Of a stretch of DNA of 15,819 nucleotides, positions 1-6,840 are shown in pieces. Source of the stretch: AWTP1-13 sp044868325 (GTDB lineage Bacteria; Pseudomonadota; Alphaproteobacteria; Rhizobiales; Hyphomicrobiaceae); NCBI GenBank assembly GCA_044868325.1, contig JBIOWI010000170.1, forward strand, positions 1-15,819, in the 5' to 3' direction. How positions within the stretch are numbered: the stretch's first letter is position 1; every line of letters begins with the position of its first letter. Under the pieces are notes generated by a model. That model did no database searches. It had not been told where the DNA came from and saw nothing but the letters and a program-made list of their open reading frames with translations. The translations under genes were made by a program, and so were the position numbers.

Positions 1-2
1 GG

Positions 3-1241
3 GACGAGCGCGAGCGCTCGCAGAAGGCGATCCTGGGGGGCCTGCAAGGTCCGCTGGCCGGCGTCGCCAATGCACAGGTGTTCACCTTCCCGCCGCCGTC
101 GCTGCCCGGCTCCATCGGCGGCCCGCCCGTGCAGTTCGTGATCACGACGACAGCGGACTATACGCAGCTCGCCCAGATGATGGACAAGATGCTGACCGAG
201 GCGCGAAAGAGCGGCATCTTCATCTTCGCCGTGGGCGACCTGAAGTTCGAGACGCCGCAGATCGAGCTGAAGATCGACCACGACAAGGCCAACCGCCTCG
301 GCATCACCATGCAGGACCTGGGCGGCTCGCTGGCGACGCTGCTCGGGGGCAACTTCGTCAACCGGTTCAACCTCTACGGCCGCGCCTATCAGGTGATCCC
401 GCAGGTGCCGCGCGAGTTCCGGCTAACGTCCGACTGGCTGCAGCGCTATCAGGTGCGCACCAGCTCTGGAACGCTGGTGCCGCTGGCGAGCGTGGTCTCC
501 ATCGAGCAGTCGGTGCAACCCAATACGCTGACCACCTTCCAACAGCTCAACTCCGCTACGATCCAGGGTGTGCCGTTCCCGGGCCGCACCGTGGGCGAGG
601 CGCTCGACTTCATGAAAGCGAAGGCGGCGGAGCACCTCCCCTTCGGCTTCACCTACGATTTCCAGGGCGAGAGCCGGCAGTACGTGCAGGAGGGGAGCAG
701 ACTGGTGCTCACCTTCGTGTTCGCGCTCATTATCATCTACCTGGTGCTGGCGGCGCAGTACGAGAGCTTCCGCGATCCGTTCATCATCCTGATCGCGCTC
801 CCCACCGCCATGTTCGGCGCGCTCCTGCCGATGAACCTCGGCCTCGCCAGCGTCAACATCTACACCCAGGTGGGCCTCGTCACGCTGATCGGCCTCATCT
901 CCAAGCACGGAATCCTGATGGTGGACTACGCCAACCACCTGCAGGAGAACGAGGGCCTGAGCCGGCGCGAGGCGATCCACAAGGCGGCGGGCATCCGGCT
1001 GCGTCCGATCCTGATGACCACGGCCGCCATGGTCGTCGGCATGATCCCGCTGCTCACCGCCCACGGCGCCGGCGCCGCCAGCCGCTTCGCCATCGGCCTG
1101 GTCATCGCCGCGGGCATGACCATCGGCACGCTGTTCACGCTGTTCGTGACGCCGGTGGTCTACACCTACGTGGCCCGCGACCATGCCGCCCATCGCGCCC
1201 GCCCCGCCGGAGCCGGCCCGCAAGCGCAGCCTGCGGAGTAG
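3..1241 (+). CDS. RND multidrug efflux permease, C-terminal part (5' end outside window)
   Basis: This is the 3' part of an inner-membrane RND (HAE-1/AcrB-like) pump, which would export drugs or other hydrophobic compounds using the proton gradient, together with a periplasmic adaptor and an outer-membrane channel. The frame is open from base 3, so no start is visible. About 412 residues remain of a usual length near 1,030-1,050. The first two thirds of the fragment is the second periplasmic porter/docking region, including a PPSLPGS motif near the left edge. From about base 700 on come roughly five transmembrane helices, beginning with LVLTFVFALIIIYLVLAAQY. The Lys of the GLISKHGILMV helix (codon 903-905) and the Thr of RLRPILMTT match the proton-relay Lys and Thr of AcrB. 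The acidic relay pair would lie upstream. The exact substrate cannot be told. The stop codon overlaps a strong hairpin. Confidence 0.93.
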   Translation, partial: DERERSQKAILGGLQGPLAGVANAQVFTFPPPSLPGSIGGPPVQFVITTTADYTQLAQMMDKMLTEARKSGIFIFAVGDLKFETPQIELKIDHDKANRLGITMQDLGGSLATLLGGNFVNRFNLYGRAYQVIPQVPREFRLTSDWLQRYQVRTSSGTLVPLASVVSIEQSVQPNTLTTFQQLNSATIQGVPFPGRTVGEALDFMKAKAAEHLPFGFTYDFQGESRQYVQEGSRLVLTFVFALIIIYLVLAAQYESFRDPFIILIALPTAMFGALLPMNLGLASVNIYTQVGLVTLIGLISKHGILMVDYANHLQENEGLSRREAIHKAAGIRLRPILMTTAAMVVGMIPLLTAHGAGAASRFAIGLVIAAGMTIGTLFTLFVTPVVYTYVARDHAAHRARPAGAGPQAQPAE

Positions 1242-1268
1242 GTGTCAGACCCAGAGGGTCTGACACCT
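1240..1268. repeat. Perfect 13-bp inverted repeat, REP-like hairpin at end of RND gene
   Basis: Bases 1240-1252 (AGGTGTCAGACCC) and 1256-1268 (GGGTCTGACACCT) are perfect reverse complements with a 3-nt AGA loop. The left arm includes the last two bases of the RND stop codon. There is no T-run after it on either strand, so it is not a canonical intrinsic terminator. It could still stop transcription or protect the mRNA 3' end. From memory, palindromes with a GTGTCAGACCC core recur in many proteobacterial genomes as REP-type elements. I saw only this copy in the window. Confidence 0.7.
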
Positions 1269-1436
1269 GCACGCTTGGGGAGATGGAATCTGCGTTGCAT
1301 GTGCGCCACAATGGCCCTCTTGCGGACAATATTCCGGGTCACCTTTTGGAGACTTGTTAACCCACAGCTGCGATGGTTGCAGACGCCGGGTTGACATCGG
1401 TTGAATGCTGACAGTAGCGGTTGTGAGGTTTGTGGC

Positions 1437-2033
1437 ATGGGCGTCTTTGCGGGGCAGGTCTCCCGGATCAGGGGCGTGACCATCTCCTTCGGCGAGCGTT
1501 TCGTCGCTTCCGACCAGTTCGATGCGATCTTCCGCGAGGGCATGGCGCTCGTGGAGCGTGCGGCTGCCTATCTCGACGGCCCCGGCCGCAAGGAGGCCAA
1601 GTCGCTCGCCGGTCCGGCGGCGATGCTCTACGCCAGCGAGAGCATGCGTCTCACCACGCGCCTTCTGGAGCTGGCGTCGTGGCTGATGATCCGCCGTTCC
1701 TACAAGGAGGGCGAGATCACGGCCGAGCAACTCGCCCGCAAGCGCGAGCGCGTGCGCCTGACGGAGCCGGGCCGCATCTCCCATGTGAAGGGCTTCGACA
1801 CGCTGCCCGCAGGGCTGCAGGACCTGATCAAGGCCAGCTTCGCCCTCAACGACCGCATCGTGCGGCTCGACCTGGCGATGCAGGTGCGCGTCGATCAGGA
1901 CCAGCCCGATGCCGTGGACAGCGCGGCCGCCCTGGCCAGCCCCATGCAGGCCCCCGTGCAGACCCAGCTGAGGCGCCTCGAGCGCGCATTCGCCGGCCGC
2001 CCGAAGCTGCGCGCCGTGCCGACAGGCTCGTAG
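1437..2033 (+). CDS. rcdA: DUF1465 protein, RcdA-like (regulator of CtrA degradation)
   Basis: The 198-residue product fits the DUF1465 family, whose studied member is Caulobacter RcdA. RcdA is a cytoplasmic adaptor that works with CpdR to bring substrates such as CtrA to ClpXP. The diagnostic stretch lies at residues 65-83 (YASESMRLTTRL followed by a helical LELASWL). A helical segment IKASFALNDRIVRLDLA follows at 132-148. The N-terminal FGERFVASDQF and MALVERAAAYLDGPGR segments also look typical. The ATG at 1437 is chosen because GAGG lies 8 nt upstream. An in-frame TTG at 1401 would add 12 residues but has no ribosome binding site. The upstream gap holds a TTGACA (1391) without a good -10, and a TTAACC (1357) resembling a CtrA half-site. 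The family call is strong. The CtrA-degradation role is inferred, because DUF1465 proteins outside Caulobacter are little tested. Confidence 0.82.
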   Translation: MGVFAGQVSRIRGVTISFGERFVASDQFDAIFREGMALVERAAAYLDGPGRKEAKSLAGPAAMLYASESMRLTTRLLELASWLMIRRSYKEGEITAEQLARKRERVRLTEPGRISHVKGFDTLPAGLQDLIKASFALNDRIVRLDLAMQVRVDQDQPDAVDSAAALASPMQAPVQTQLRRLERAFAGRPKLRAVPTGS

Positions 2034-2202
2034 GGAAGCCGACCCGCCCGCTGCCCCTCGCCGTCGCCGGAGCGAGTCCCGCCATGCGCGGGCCGCCGGC
2101 TGTCGGGCCATGCTCCAAGACCGCCGATGTCGCCTGACCTGGCGCCGAGCTCGCGCCGGAGGATCTCTCGGATGGCGATGGCCGGCTCAGCATCCCGTTC
2201 GG

Positions 2203-2256
2203 AAATCGATGTGTTATCTCAAAAGCTAGTAGGTATTGATATCAGGAGAAATATTG
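2203..2256 (+). promoter_or_regulatory. AT-rich intergenic stretch, possible promoter for the small gene at 2282
   Basis: The gap between the RcdA-like gene and the next gene is GC-rich except for this segment. It contains TTATCT, TAGGTATTGATATC and AAATATT, plus an 8-bp palindrome TGATATCA (2237-2244). The sudden drop in GC just upstream of a gene is typical of a promoter region. No -35/-10 pair with good spacing stands out, so the call is weak. The remaining bases from 2034 show nothing I can interpret. Confidence 0.3.
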
Positions 2257-2281
2257 CCTTGCTCCCAGGGAGGGGCTAGGG

Positions 2282-2596
2282 ATGCATCATGGGTCAGCGG
2301 TGCGGGGGCCGCGGTCAGCCGGCGTCTGCGCGCATGGGGTTCTTCCAATGGAAGCGCGTGGGCTTTTCGCGGGCGCGTCGTTCGGACCGGACGCGCTCAG
2401 GGTTCTCTTCCAGGCGTTCGACGAGGCGTGGGCAATCCTGGCCCCCGGCTACGGCAACGACCAGCCCGCCATCAGCGCCGCGCGCCTGCGGCTCGCCAAC
2501 GTCATGCTCGGCCTGATGCGGGACGACACCCGCGACATCGCCTGGCTGCGGGACGAGGCCCTGCAGTACTACCAGGGAGCCGCGGGAGGCCCGTAG
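2282..2596 (+). CDS. small hypothetical protein (alphaproteobacterial type)
   Basis: This is a 104-residue soluble protein of unknown function. The convincing part is residues 34-97, from SFGPDALRVLFQAFDEAW through AARLRLANVMLG and DDTRDIAWLRDEAL. It has the amphipathic helical pattern of a small alphaproteobacterial hypothetical family that I recognise by its FDEAW and ARLRLAN signatures. I know no assigned role for it. The ATG at 2282 is taken because AGGGAGG sits 8 nt upstream. The first 22 residues look unlike the core, and an ATG at 2348 would leave a more family-like 82-residue protein, so the start is open. The gene converges on the DUF4153 gene. It has no visible signal peptide or membrane segment. 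Confidence 0.6.
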   Translation: MHHGSAVRGPRSAGVCAHGVLPMEARGLFAGASFGPDALRVLFQAFDEAWAILAPGYGNDQPAISAARLRLANVMLGLMRDDTRDIAWLRDEALQYYQGAAGGP

Positions 2597-2602
2597 TCCC
2601 TC

Positions 2603-2674
2603 GCGCATCACAAACCCAAGCGCTGGCGCGACCTCGCCGATGAGACTCTGGCCAGAGCGAACCAGGTCACGCAT
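2603..2674 (+). pseudogene. possible gene scrap after the stop of the small hypothetical
   Basis: In the same frame, directly after the stop at 2594-2596, the sequence reads AHHKPKRWRDLADETLARAN and then QVTH. It resembles the start of small helical alphaproteobacterial proteins with a WR-x-LA-E-x-R-x-LA-x-Q pattern. It loses protein-like character near 2675, exactly where the convergent DUF4153 gene ends. There is no start codon with a ribosome binding site. It may be a decayed fragment left by a deletion, or a chance reading. Confidence 0.22.
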
Positions 2675-2676
2675 GC

Positions 2677-4443
2677 CTATCGAGGGCATCCGCTCTCGGC
2701 GCCGACACGCAGGCGAACGCCGTTCGCGTCAATGTCCTTTAGTTGCGGCTCGACCACGCGGAGCTGGCCGGCCTGTATGGCGTCCAGGAGGCGCCCGCAG
2801 TGGACATTGGAAATCGGCCCCAGCCAGACCCAGCTCCCATCTACCCCAGCTTTGAAGGCTCCGGCGGTCAATCCTTTTCCTTGCCATCCACTCTGATCGA
2901 AGAGCAGAATCTCCCTGGTACCGTCTCCGTCGAGATCGAGCACGACGGCCTGGCACTTCTCCCCAGCCGCGATAAGACAACGCGGCATCTGCCATTGCTT
3001 TTCCGCCGTCCAATCCTTTTCGAGAAAGCCATCGGGAAGCGACTCCCCGCGCGGGTGAACAACCGTGATATTCGCGGCGCGCTGTGATGAATCTGCCCGC
3101 AACGCAGGATCCCACGGCGAGATCAGAGCCATCGCGCGCTTGGCCCTCTCGGCGATCGCGGCGGCGTTGCGCCCTTCTGTCCGCGTGGCCAGCTCCGACA
3201 GCGCGGCCTTTCCGTATCGACCGGAGTGGAACCTCAGGAACTTGAAGTCAAACGTCTCGGGTGTCTCCTGGCCGGACTCCAGGCGCCACAGCTGGTCTGC
3301 GACGGCAATTCGGGCCGGATCGGCGACAGGAGAGAGCAGGCAGAGCACAATGACGACGCTGACGCAGGCGGTGACGATGTTGGTGCGCTCCAGGCCTTTC
3401 AGATCAAGGCTGGGCCGAAGAGCGGCGGCGGTATAGCCGGCCGCATAGCAGGCGGCCGCGACGACGCAGGCACCGGCGATGATGCGCGGCGGCGTCCATC
3501 CGTATTGCTCGGCCCGCAGCATCAGGGCGTACGCGGCGAGGACAACCAGCGGGAGAAGGACGACCGCTGCGATGCTTCGGGAGCCGCGCACGACGAACGC
3601 GACAGTATCGCCGCCTTGGCCGTCCTGGTACGCGGCGTTAATCAGGAAGACCAGCGCCGCGCAGGCGACGAGCAGGATGGTCGTGGCAGATCCGGTGCTC
3701 CACAACGGCTGCAACCCCGTGAACGGGAGCGCGACCAGGAAGGCCATGGCAAACGCCGCCATCATCGGCAATAGCCAGGCCAGCAGCGTGAGCGCGAGAG
3801 CACGCACGCCGCGCACGAGCTCGACCCTGACATCTGTGGCATGAAGGGCGTAGGCGAGGGCCACCGCGGTCGCCGGCACCGAGAACCAGGGGCGCTCGAT
3901 GAGGTTGAGAACGGCACGGATGCCGATAATGTTGAAGAGCGCGGCGCTGAGGAGCAGCAGCGCCCAGAAGGCTCCGACGAAGGCGACGGCGAGGACCACC
4001 TGCACGCCGTGCTTCCAGGCTGTGTCGAAATAGCGCTCGTAGCTTGCAATAGCCCGTCGGTCGGCTTCGGCCGCCGCGATCAGCGAATGGACGACGAAGA
4101 GGACGAAGATGAGGCCGAGCCACACCACCGGCGCCGGCAGCAGCACGTTGGATTGGTTGCGGGCACCGATCAGAGGCTCGCGGAAAACGTCGTAAACGGC
4201 CAAGCCGGCGCAGCAGGCCGCTGCCAGGACGACCCATACGGCGAGGATGCGCATTCGTAGGTTTCCAAGGCCCACCACTACCACAACGGGAACGAAAAGC
4301 GCGACTGCCAGCAGGGCAGCGAACGTATGCGGCTCTGTCGCGGGCCAGCCTTTGATCTCGGCGGCCCGGTAGAGAAGATAGAGCGCAACGCCTTGGGCAA
4401 GGCCGACACATGCGCGCACCAAGGCGATAGACGGCAATGTCAT
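2677..4443 (-). CDS. DUF4153-type polytopic membrane protein with soluble C-terminal domain
   Basis: A protein of 588 residues. Residues 1 to about 375 contain about 11 hydrophobic helices, such as VVWLGLIFVLFVVHSLIAAA and LLAWLLPMMAAFAMAFLVAL. A soluble C-terminal region of about 200 residues follows, probably periplasmic. The pattern fits DUF4153 inner-membrane proteins, whose function is unknown. The soluble part holds one acidic Ca-binding-like loop, DLDGDGTRE (about residues 503-511), inside a FG-GAP-like strand pattern (AVVLDLDGDGTREILLFDQ). The ATG at 4443 is preferred over an in-frame GTG at 4476, since the hydrophobic N-terminus starts right after it. The ribosome binding site is weak (AGGG about 9 nt upstream). 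It lies 85 nt downstream of the CoA lyase on the same strand, so it may be cotranscribed with that operon, but nothing in its sequence links it to CoA chemistry. Confidence 0.75.
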   Translation of the reverse strand: MTLPSIALVRACVGLAQGVALYLLYRAAEIKGWPATEPHTFAALLAVALFVPVVVVVGLGNLRMRILAVWVVLAAACCAGLAVYDVFREPLIGARNQSNVLLPAPVVWLGLIFVLFVVHSLIAAAEADRRAIASYERYFDTAWKHGVQVVLAVAFVGAFWALLLLSAALFNIIGIRAVLNLIERPWFSVPATAVALAYALHATDVRVELVRGVRALALTLLAWLLPMMAAFAMAFLVALPFTGLQPLWSTGSATTILLVACAALVFLINAAYQDGQGGDTVAFVVRGSRSIAAVVLLPLVVLAAYALMLRAEQYGWTPPRIIAGACVVAAACYAAGYTAAALRPSLDLKGLERTNIVTACVSVVIVLCLLSPVADPARIAVADQLWRLESGQETPETFDFKFLRFHSGRYGKAALSELATRTEGRNAAAIAERAKRAMALISPWDPALRADSSQRAANITVVHPRGESLPDGFLEKDWTAEKQWQMPRCLIAAGEKCQAVVLDLDGDGTREILLFDQSGWQGKGLTAGAFKAGVDGSWVWLGPISNVHCGRLLDAIQAGQLRVVEPQLKDIDANGVRLRVGAESGCPR

Positions 4444-4528
4444 TTCTGAAACCCTATCCCCACACCGCCGCCGCACACGTGGCTGCGCGGGGCAATCTGC
4501 ACAGAGCGATGGCGATTTGATGGGCGCG

Positions 4529-5416
4529 CTACGCCCGCCCTGCGGCGGCCCTGGCGCGGGCCAGCGTGCGCTCGGCGCGGGCGAGGTGGGGCTTGTCCAC
4601 CATCAGGCCGCGGTGGGCCAGGGCTCCGGCGTCGGGGTTGTCGGCGAACAGGCGCACGATCTCCTCGGCAGCGGCCACCTCGTCGGGGCCGGGCGTGAAG
4701 GCGGCGTTGATGGCCTCGATCTGGCCGGGGTGGATGGCCATCTTGGCCGTGAAGCCGTCGCGCGCCGCCGCCTGGGCCTCGAGCGCCAAGCCCTGCGTAT
4801 CGCGCAGGTTCACAAAGACCGTATCGATGGCCTCGACGCCTGCCGCCGCCGCGGCGAGCAGGGTGAGGTCGCGCGCCAGCCGATAGGGCGAGGTCCAGGT
4901 GCGGCCGTCGGCCTCGCGGTTGGAGGAGGAGCCCACCAGGGCCGACAGGTCCTCGGCGCCCCAGGCGAGCGCCTCCAGGCGCGAGCTGGAATCAACATAG
5001 GTGTGGAGCTGGAACAGCGAGACGGGAGTCTCCGTGGCGATGGCGATAATGCGCGTAGAGCCCACCGGCGCACCGGCGTGCTCCTCCTCGTGGCGCAGGG
5101 TGAGCGACAGCCGATGCACGTCGTCGCCGGAGCGCGGCTTGGGCAGCAGGAGGCCATCCGGCCGGGCGCCGATCACGGCGGCCACGTCGTCCTGCCACAG
5201 GCCGGTATCCAGCGCGTTGATGCGCACGTAAAGCCGCGGCCGGCTCTCGCGCGGGTGCGTATCGGCGATGTATTGCGCCGCCAGCGCCCGTGCCGCCGCC
5301 TTGCGCGGGGCCGCTACGGCGTCCTCCAGGTCGAGGATGAGGGCGTCGGCGCCGGTGGAGAGGCCCTTGGCCAGCTTCCGCTCGTCGTCAGCGGGGATGA
5401 ACAGCAGGGAGCGCAT
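4529..5416 (-). CDS. CoA ester lyase of the HpcH/HpaI - CitE-like family
   Basis: A cytoplasmic Mg-dependent lyase or thioesterase of the citrate lyase beta / malyl-CoA lyase superfamily, 295 residues. It forms a single TIM-barrel domain of full family length. Visible signatures are LDLEDAV (28-34), the substrate-binding Arg in YVRIN (R65), Mg-binding Glu in ATETP (E129) and Asp in WGAEDL (D156), and the C-terminal MAIHPGQI (226-233). Likely substrates are short hydroxy-dicarboxylyl-CoA esters such as malyl-, beta-methylmalyl- or citramalyl-CoA. The sequence does not decide among them. The ATG at 5416 starts the protein at the typical MRSLLFIPA and has AAGG close upstream. A TTG at 5449 would also be in frame. 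The stop of the MaoC gene lies 33 nt upstream. A hydratase beside a lyase suggests two consecutive steps on one acyl-CoA (inference). Confidence 0.88.
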   Translation of the reverse strand: MRSLLFIPADDERKLAKGLSTGADALILDLEDAVAAPRKAAARALAAQYIADTHPRESRPRLYVRINALDTGLWQDDVAAVIGARPDGLLLPKPRSGDDVHRLSLTLRHEEEHAGAPVGSTRIIAIATETPVSLFQLHTYVDSSSRLEALAWGAEDLSALVGSSSNREADGRTWTSPYRLARDLTLLAAAAAGVEAIDTVFVNLRDTQGLALEAQAAARDGFTAKMAIHPGQIEAINAAFTPGPDEVAAAEEIVRLFADNPDAGALAHRGLMVDKPHLARAERTLARARAAAGRA

Positions 5417-5449
5417 TGGACCTTGGGGGACCTCGGGATCGGGCCGCAA

Positions 5450-5941
5450 TCAGGCCCCCGTTGGGTCAATTGGCGGGCCAATAGTCGGCTCAATTGGCCG
5501 CCGGCGCATCATGGCCTGGCGCCGGCATTCGGCCACCACCTCGCCCTTCTGGTTGATGGCCTTGTGCAGGAGCTCGACGATGCCGGCATCGGGGCGCGAG
5601 CGGGTCTCGCGCTTGGCAAGGACCTCGGTCGTCACCCGCAGCGTGTCACCGTGGAACACCGGCTTGGGGAACCTCACGTCGGTCATGCCGAGGTTGGCGA
5701 TGGTGGTGCCGAGCGTGGTGTCGTTGACAGAGATGCCGATCATGAGGCCCAGCGTGAACAGGCTGTTCATGAGCGGCTTGCCCCACTCGGTCTGGGCCGC
5801 GAAATCGTGGTCGATGTGGAGGGGCTGCGGGTTGTGAGTGAGGCAGGAGAACAGCGTGTTGTCCATCTCCGTGACGGTGCGCCGGATCGCGTGCTCGAAC
5901 ACGCGTCCCACCTCGAAGTCCTCCAGATAGAGACCTGTCAT
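5450..5941 (-). CDS. MaoC-like (hot-dog fold) acyl-CoA hydratase/dehydratase
   Basis: A hot-dog fold protein of 163 residues, expected to add or remove water on a CoA thioester in the cytoplasm. Signatures are the hydratase segment NPQPLHID (37-44), NSLFTLGL, GTTIANLGM and FPKPVFHGDTL. The usual hydratase signature is D-x-N-P-x-H. Here N37-P-Q-P-L-H42 keeps the His but has Asn for the Asp and Gln for the Asn, which I recall as a subfamily trait. The ATG at 5941 is selected by GAGG 5 nt upstream, and it begins 8 nt after the stop of the CinA-like gene. A GTG at 5959 would overlap that gene. It is followed by the CoA ester lyase, so the pair may act like mesaconyl-CoA hydratase with beta-methylmalyl-CoA lyase. 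That pathway assignment is inference. Confidence 0.85.
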   Translation of the reverse strand: MTGLYLEDFEVGRVFEHAIRRTVTEMDNTLFSCLTHNPQPLHIDHDFAAQTEWGKPLMNSLFTLGLMIGISVNDTTLGTTIANLGMTDVRFPKPVFHGDTLRVTTEVLAKRETRSRPDAGIVELLHKAINQKGEVVAECRRQAMMRRRPIEPTIGPPIDPTGA

Positions 5942-5949
5942 GGCCACCT

Positions 5950-6711
5950 CTACAGCCACCCCCGCGCAGCAAGCAGCGTCTTCAGCTCGTTCTCCGCCTT
6001 CGCCAGCCGGTCCGGATCGATCGAGCGCAGCACCAGCTGGGTGCCGGGCTTGCCGTCGCGGTAGAAGGGATAGCTGCCCATCGGCACGTCCGGGTAGCGC
6101 TGCTGCAGCTCTCCGAACAACCCTGCGATCTCGCCCTCGGGACGGTGCAGCTCGATGGCCGCCGAGAGCATCTTCTTGCCGGTCTTGAGGAACTTGGTGG
6201 CGGCGTCCAGCATCACCTGCATGACGGCCGGGATGCCCGCCATCACGATCACGTTGCCCAGCATGAACCCGGGCGCGATGGAGATGCTGTTCTCCACCAG
6301 CTCGGCGCCGAACGGCATGCGCGCCATCCTGAGCCGCGCCGGCGTCACCTCCACGCCGCGCCTCTCGAAATAGGCCAGCATCGGCTTCAAGGCACGCTCG
6401 TCGATGTCGATGCCTACGCCGAACGCCTTGGCCACCGAATCGGCGGTGATGTCGTCATGCGTCGGGCCGATGCCGCCGGTGGTGAAGAGATAGGTGTAGC
6501 GGATGCGCAGCGCGTTCACCGCGGCGACGATCTCCGCCTCCTCGTCGGGGACGATGCGCACCTCCTTGAGCTGGATGCCGATGGCCGTCAGGTGGTCGGC
6601 GACGTAGCCGATGTTCTTGTCCTTGGTGCGCCCGGATAGGATCTCGTCGCCGATGACGAGGAGCGCGGCGGTGACGATCTCGTTGCCCCGAATCTGGGCG
6701 TCGTTGCTCAT
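5950..6711 (-). CDS. CinA-like molybdopterin-binding (MoCF) domain protein
   Basis: A protein of 253 residues with the MoCF_biosynth fold found in MoeA/MogA and in CinA N-termini. The motifs are GDEILSGRTKDKN (21-33) and TTGGIGPTHDDIT (77-89), which form the nucleotide or pterin pocket. The C-terminal nicotinamide-nucleotide amidase domain of full-length CinA (about 400 residues) is absent, so the competence/damage-inducible name should not be read as a function. In CinA this domain has ADP-ribose pyrophosphatase activity, so a nucleotide hydrolase role is possible. The ATG at 6711 has GGAG 5 nt upstream. It is the first gene of a tight - strand set with the MaoC-like and CitE-like genes. It is divergent from sfsA across 129 nt. 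Confidence 0.85.
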   Translation of the reverse strand: MSNDAQIRGNEIVTAALLVIGDEILSGRTKDKNIGYVADHLTAIGIQLKEVRIVPDEEAEIVAAVNALRIRYTYLFTTGGIGPTHDDITADSVAKAFGVGIDIDERALKPMLAYFERRGVEVTPARLRMARMPFGAELVENSISIAPGFMLGNVIVMAGIPAVMQVMLDAATKFLKTGKKMLSAAIELHRPEGEIAGLFGELQQRYPDVPMGSYPFYRDGKPGTQLVLRSIDPDRLAKAENELKTLLAARGWL

Positions 6712-6840
6712 CGATACTCCCTTGCTGGTCGGCGCCCCGCGGCATCGGGTGGCTGGCCCACAACTTACCAGTCTCTGCTGTCGATGATTGCAGCATAGCC
6801 CGTTGCGCCCGGAACGCCAGGGGCCCTACCTTCGAGCGTC
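6712..6840. promoter_or_regulatory. divergent intergenic region between CinA-like gene and sfsA
   Basis: These 129 nt must hold the promoters for both directions, since both flanking genes start here. On the - strand a TATGCT that could be a -10 lies around 6794-6799, with only a poor -35. A 5-bp inverted repeat TGCTG (6776-6780) / CAGCA (6791-6795) with a 10-nt spacer could be a small operator. I see no riboswitch or clear regulator site. Confidence 0.35.

Noticed and set aside
1391..1419. TTGACA as a -35 box for the RcdA-like gene
   Set aside because: At 16-18 nt spacing the -10 candidates (AGTAGC, GTAGCG, TAGCGG) are poor, so I mention it in the gene entry but do not call a promoter.
1245..2111. 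A 288-codon open frame on the - strand opposite the RcdA-like gene
   Set aside because: The + strand frame has the DUF1465 signature and a good ribosome binding site. The antisense frame has none and runs through the intergenic hairpin.
4517..6064. A 515-codon open frame on the + strand opposite the CoA lyase and MaoC genes
   Set aside because: The - strand genes carry clear catalytic motifs and ribosome binding sites. The + reading is compositionally biased and matches nothing I know.
5950..6711. Naming the MoCF protein CinA and treating it as a competence gene
   Set aside because: The protein lacks the C-terminal amidase domain, and no other competence gene is nearby.
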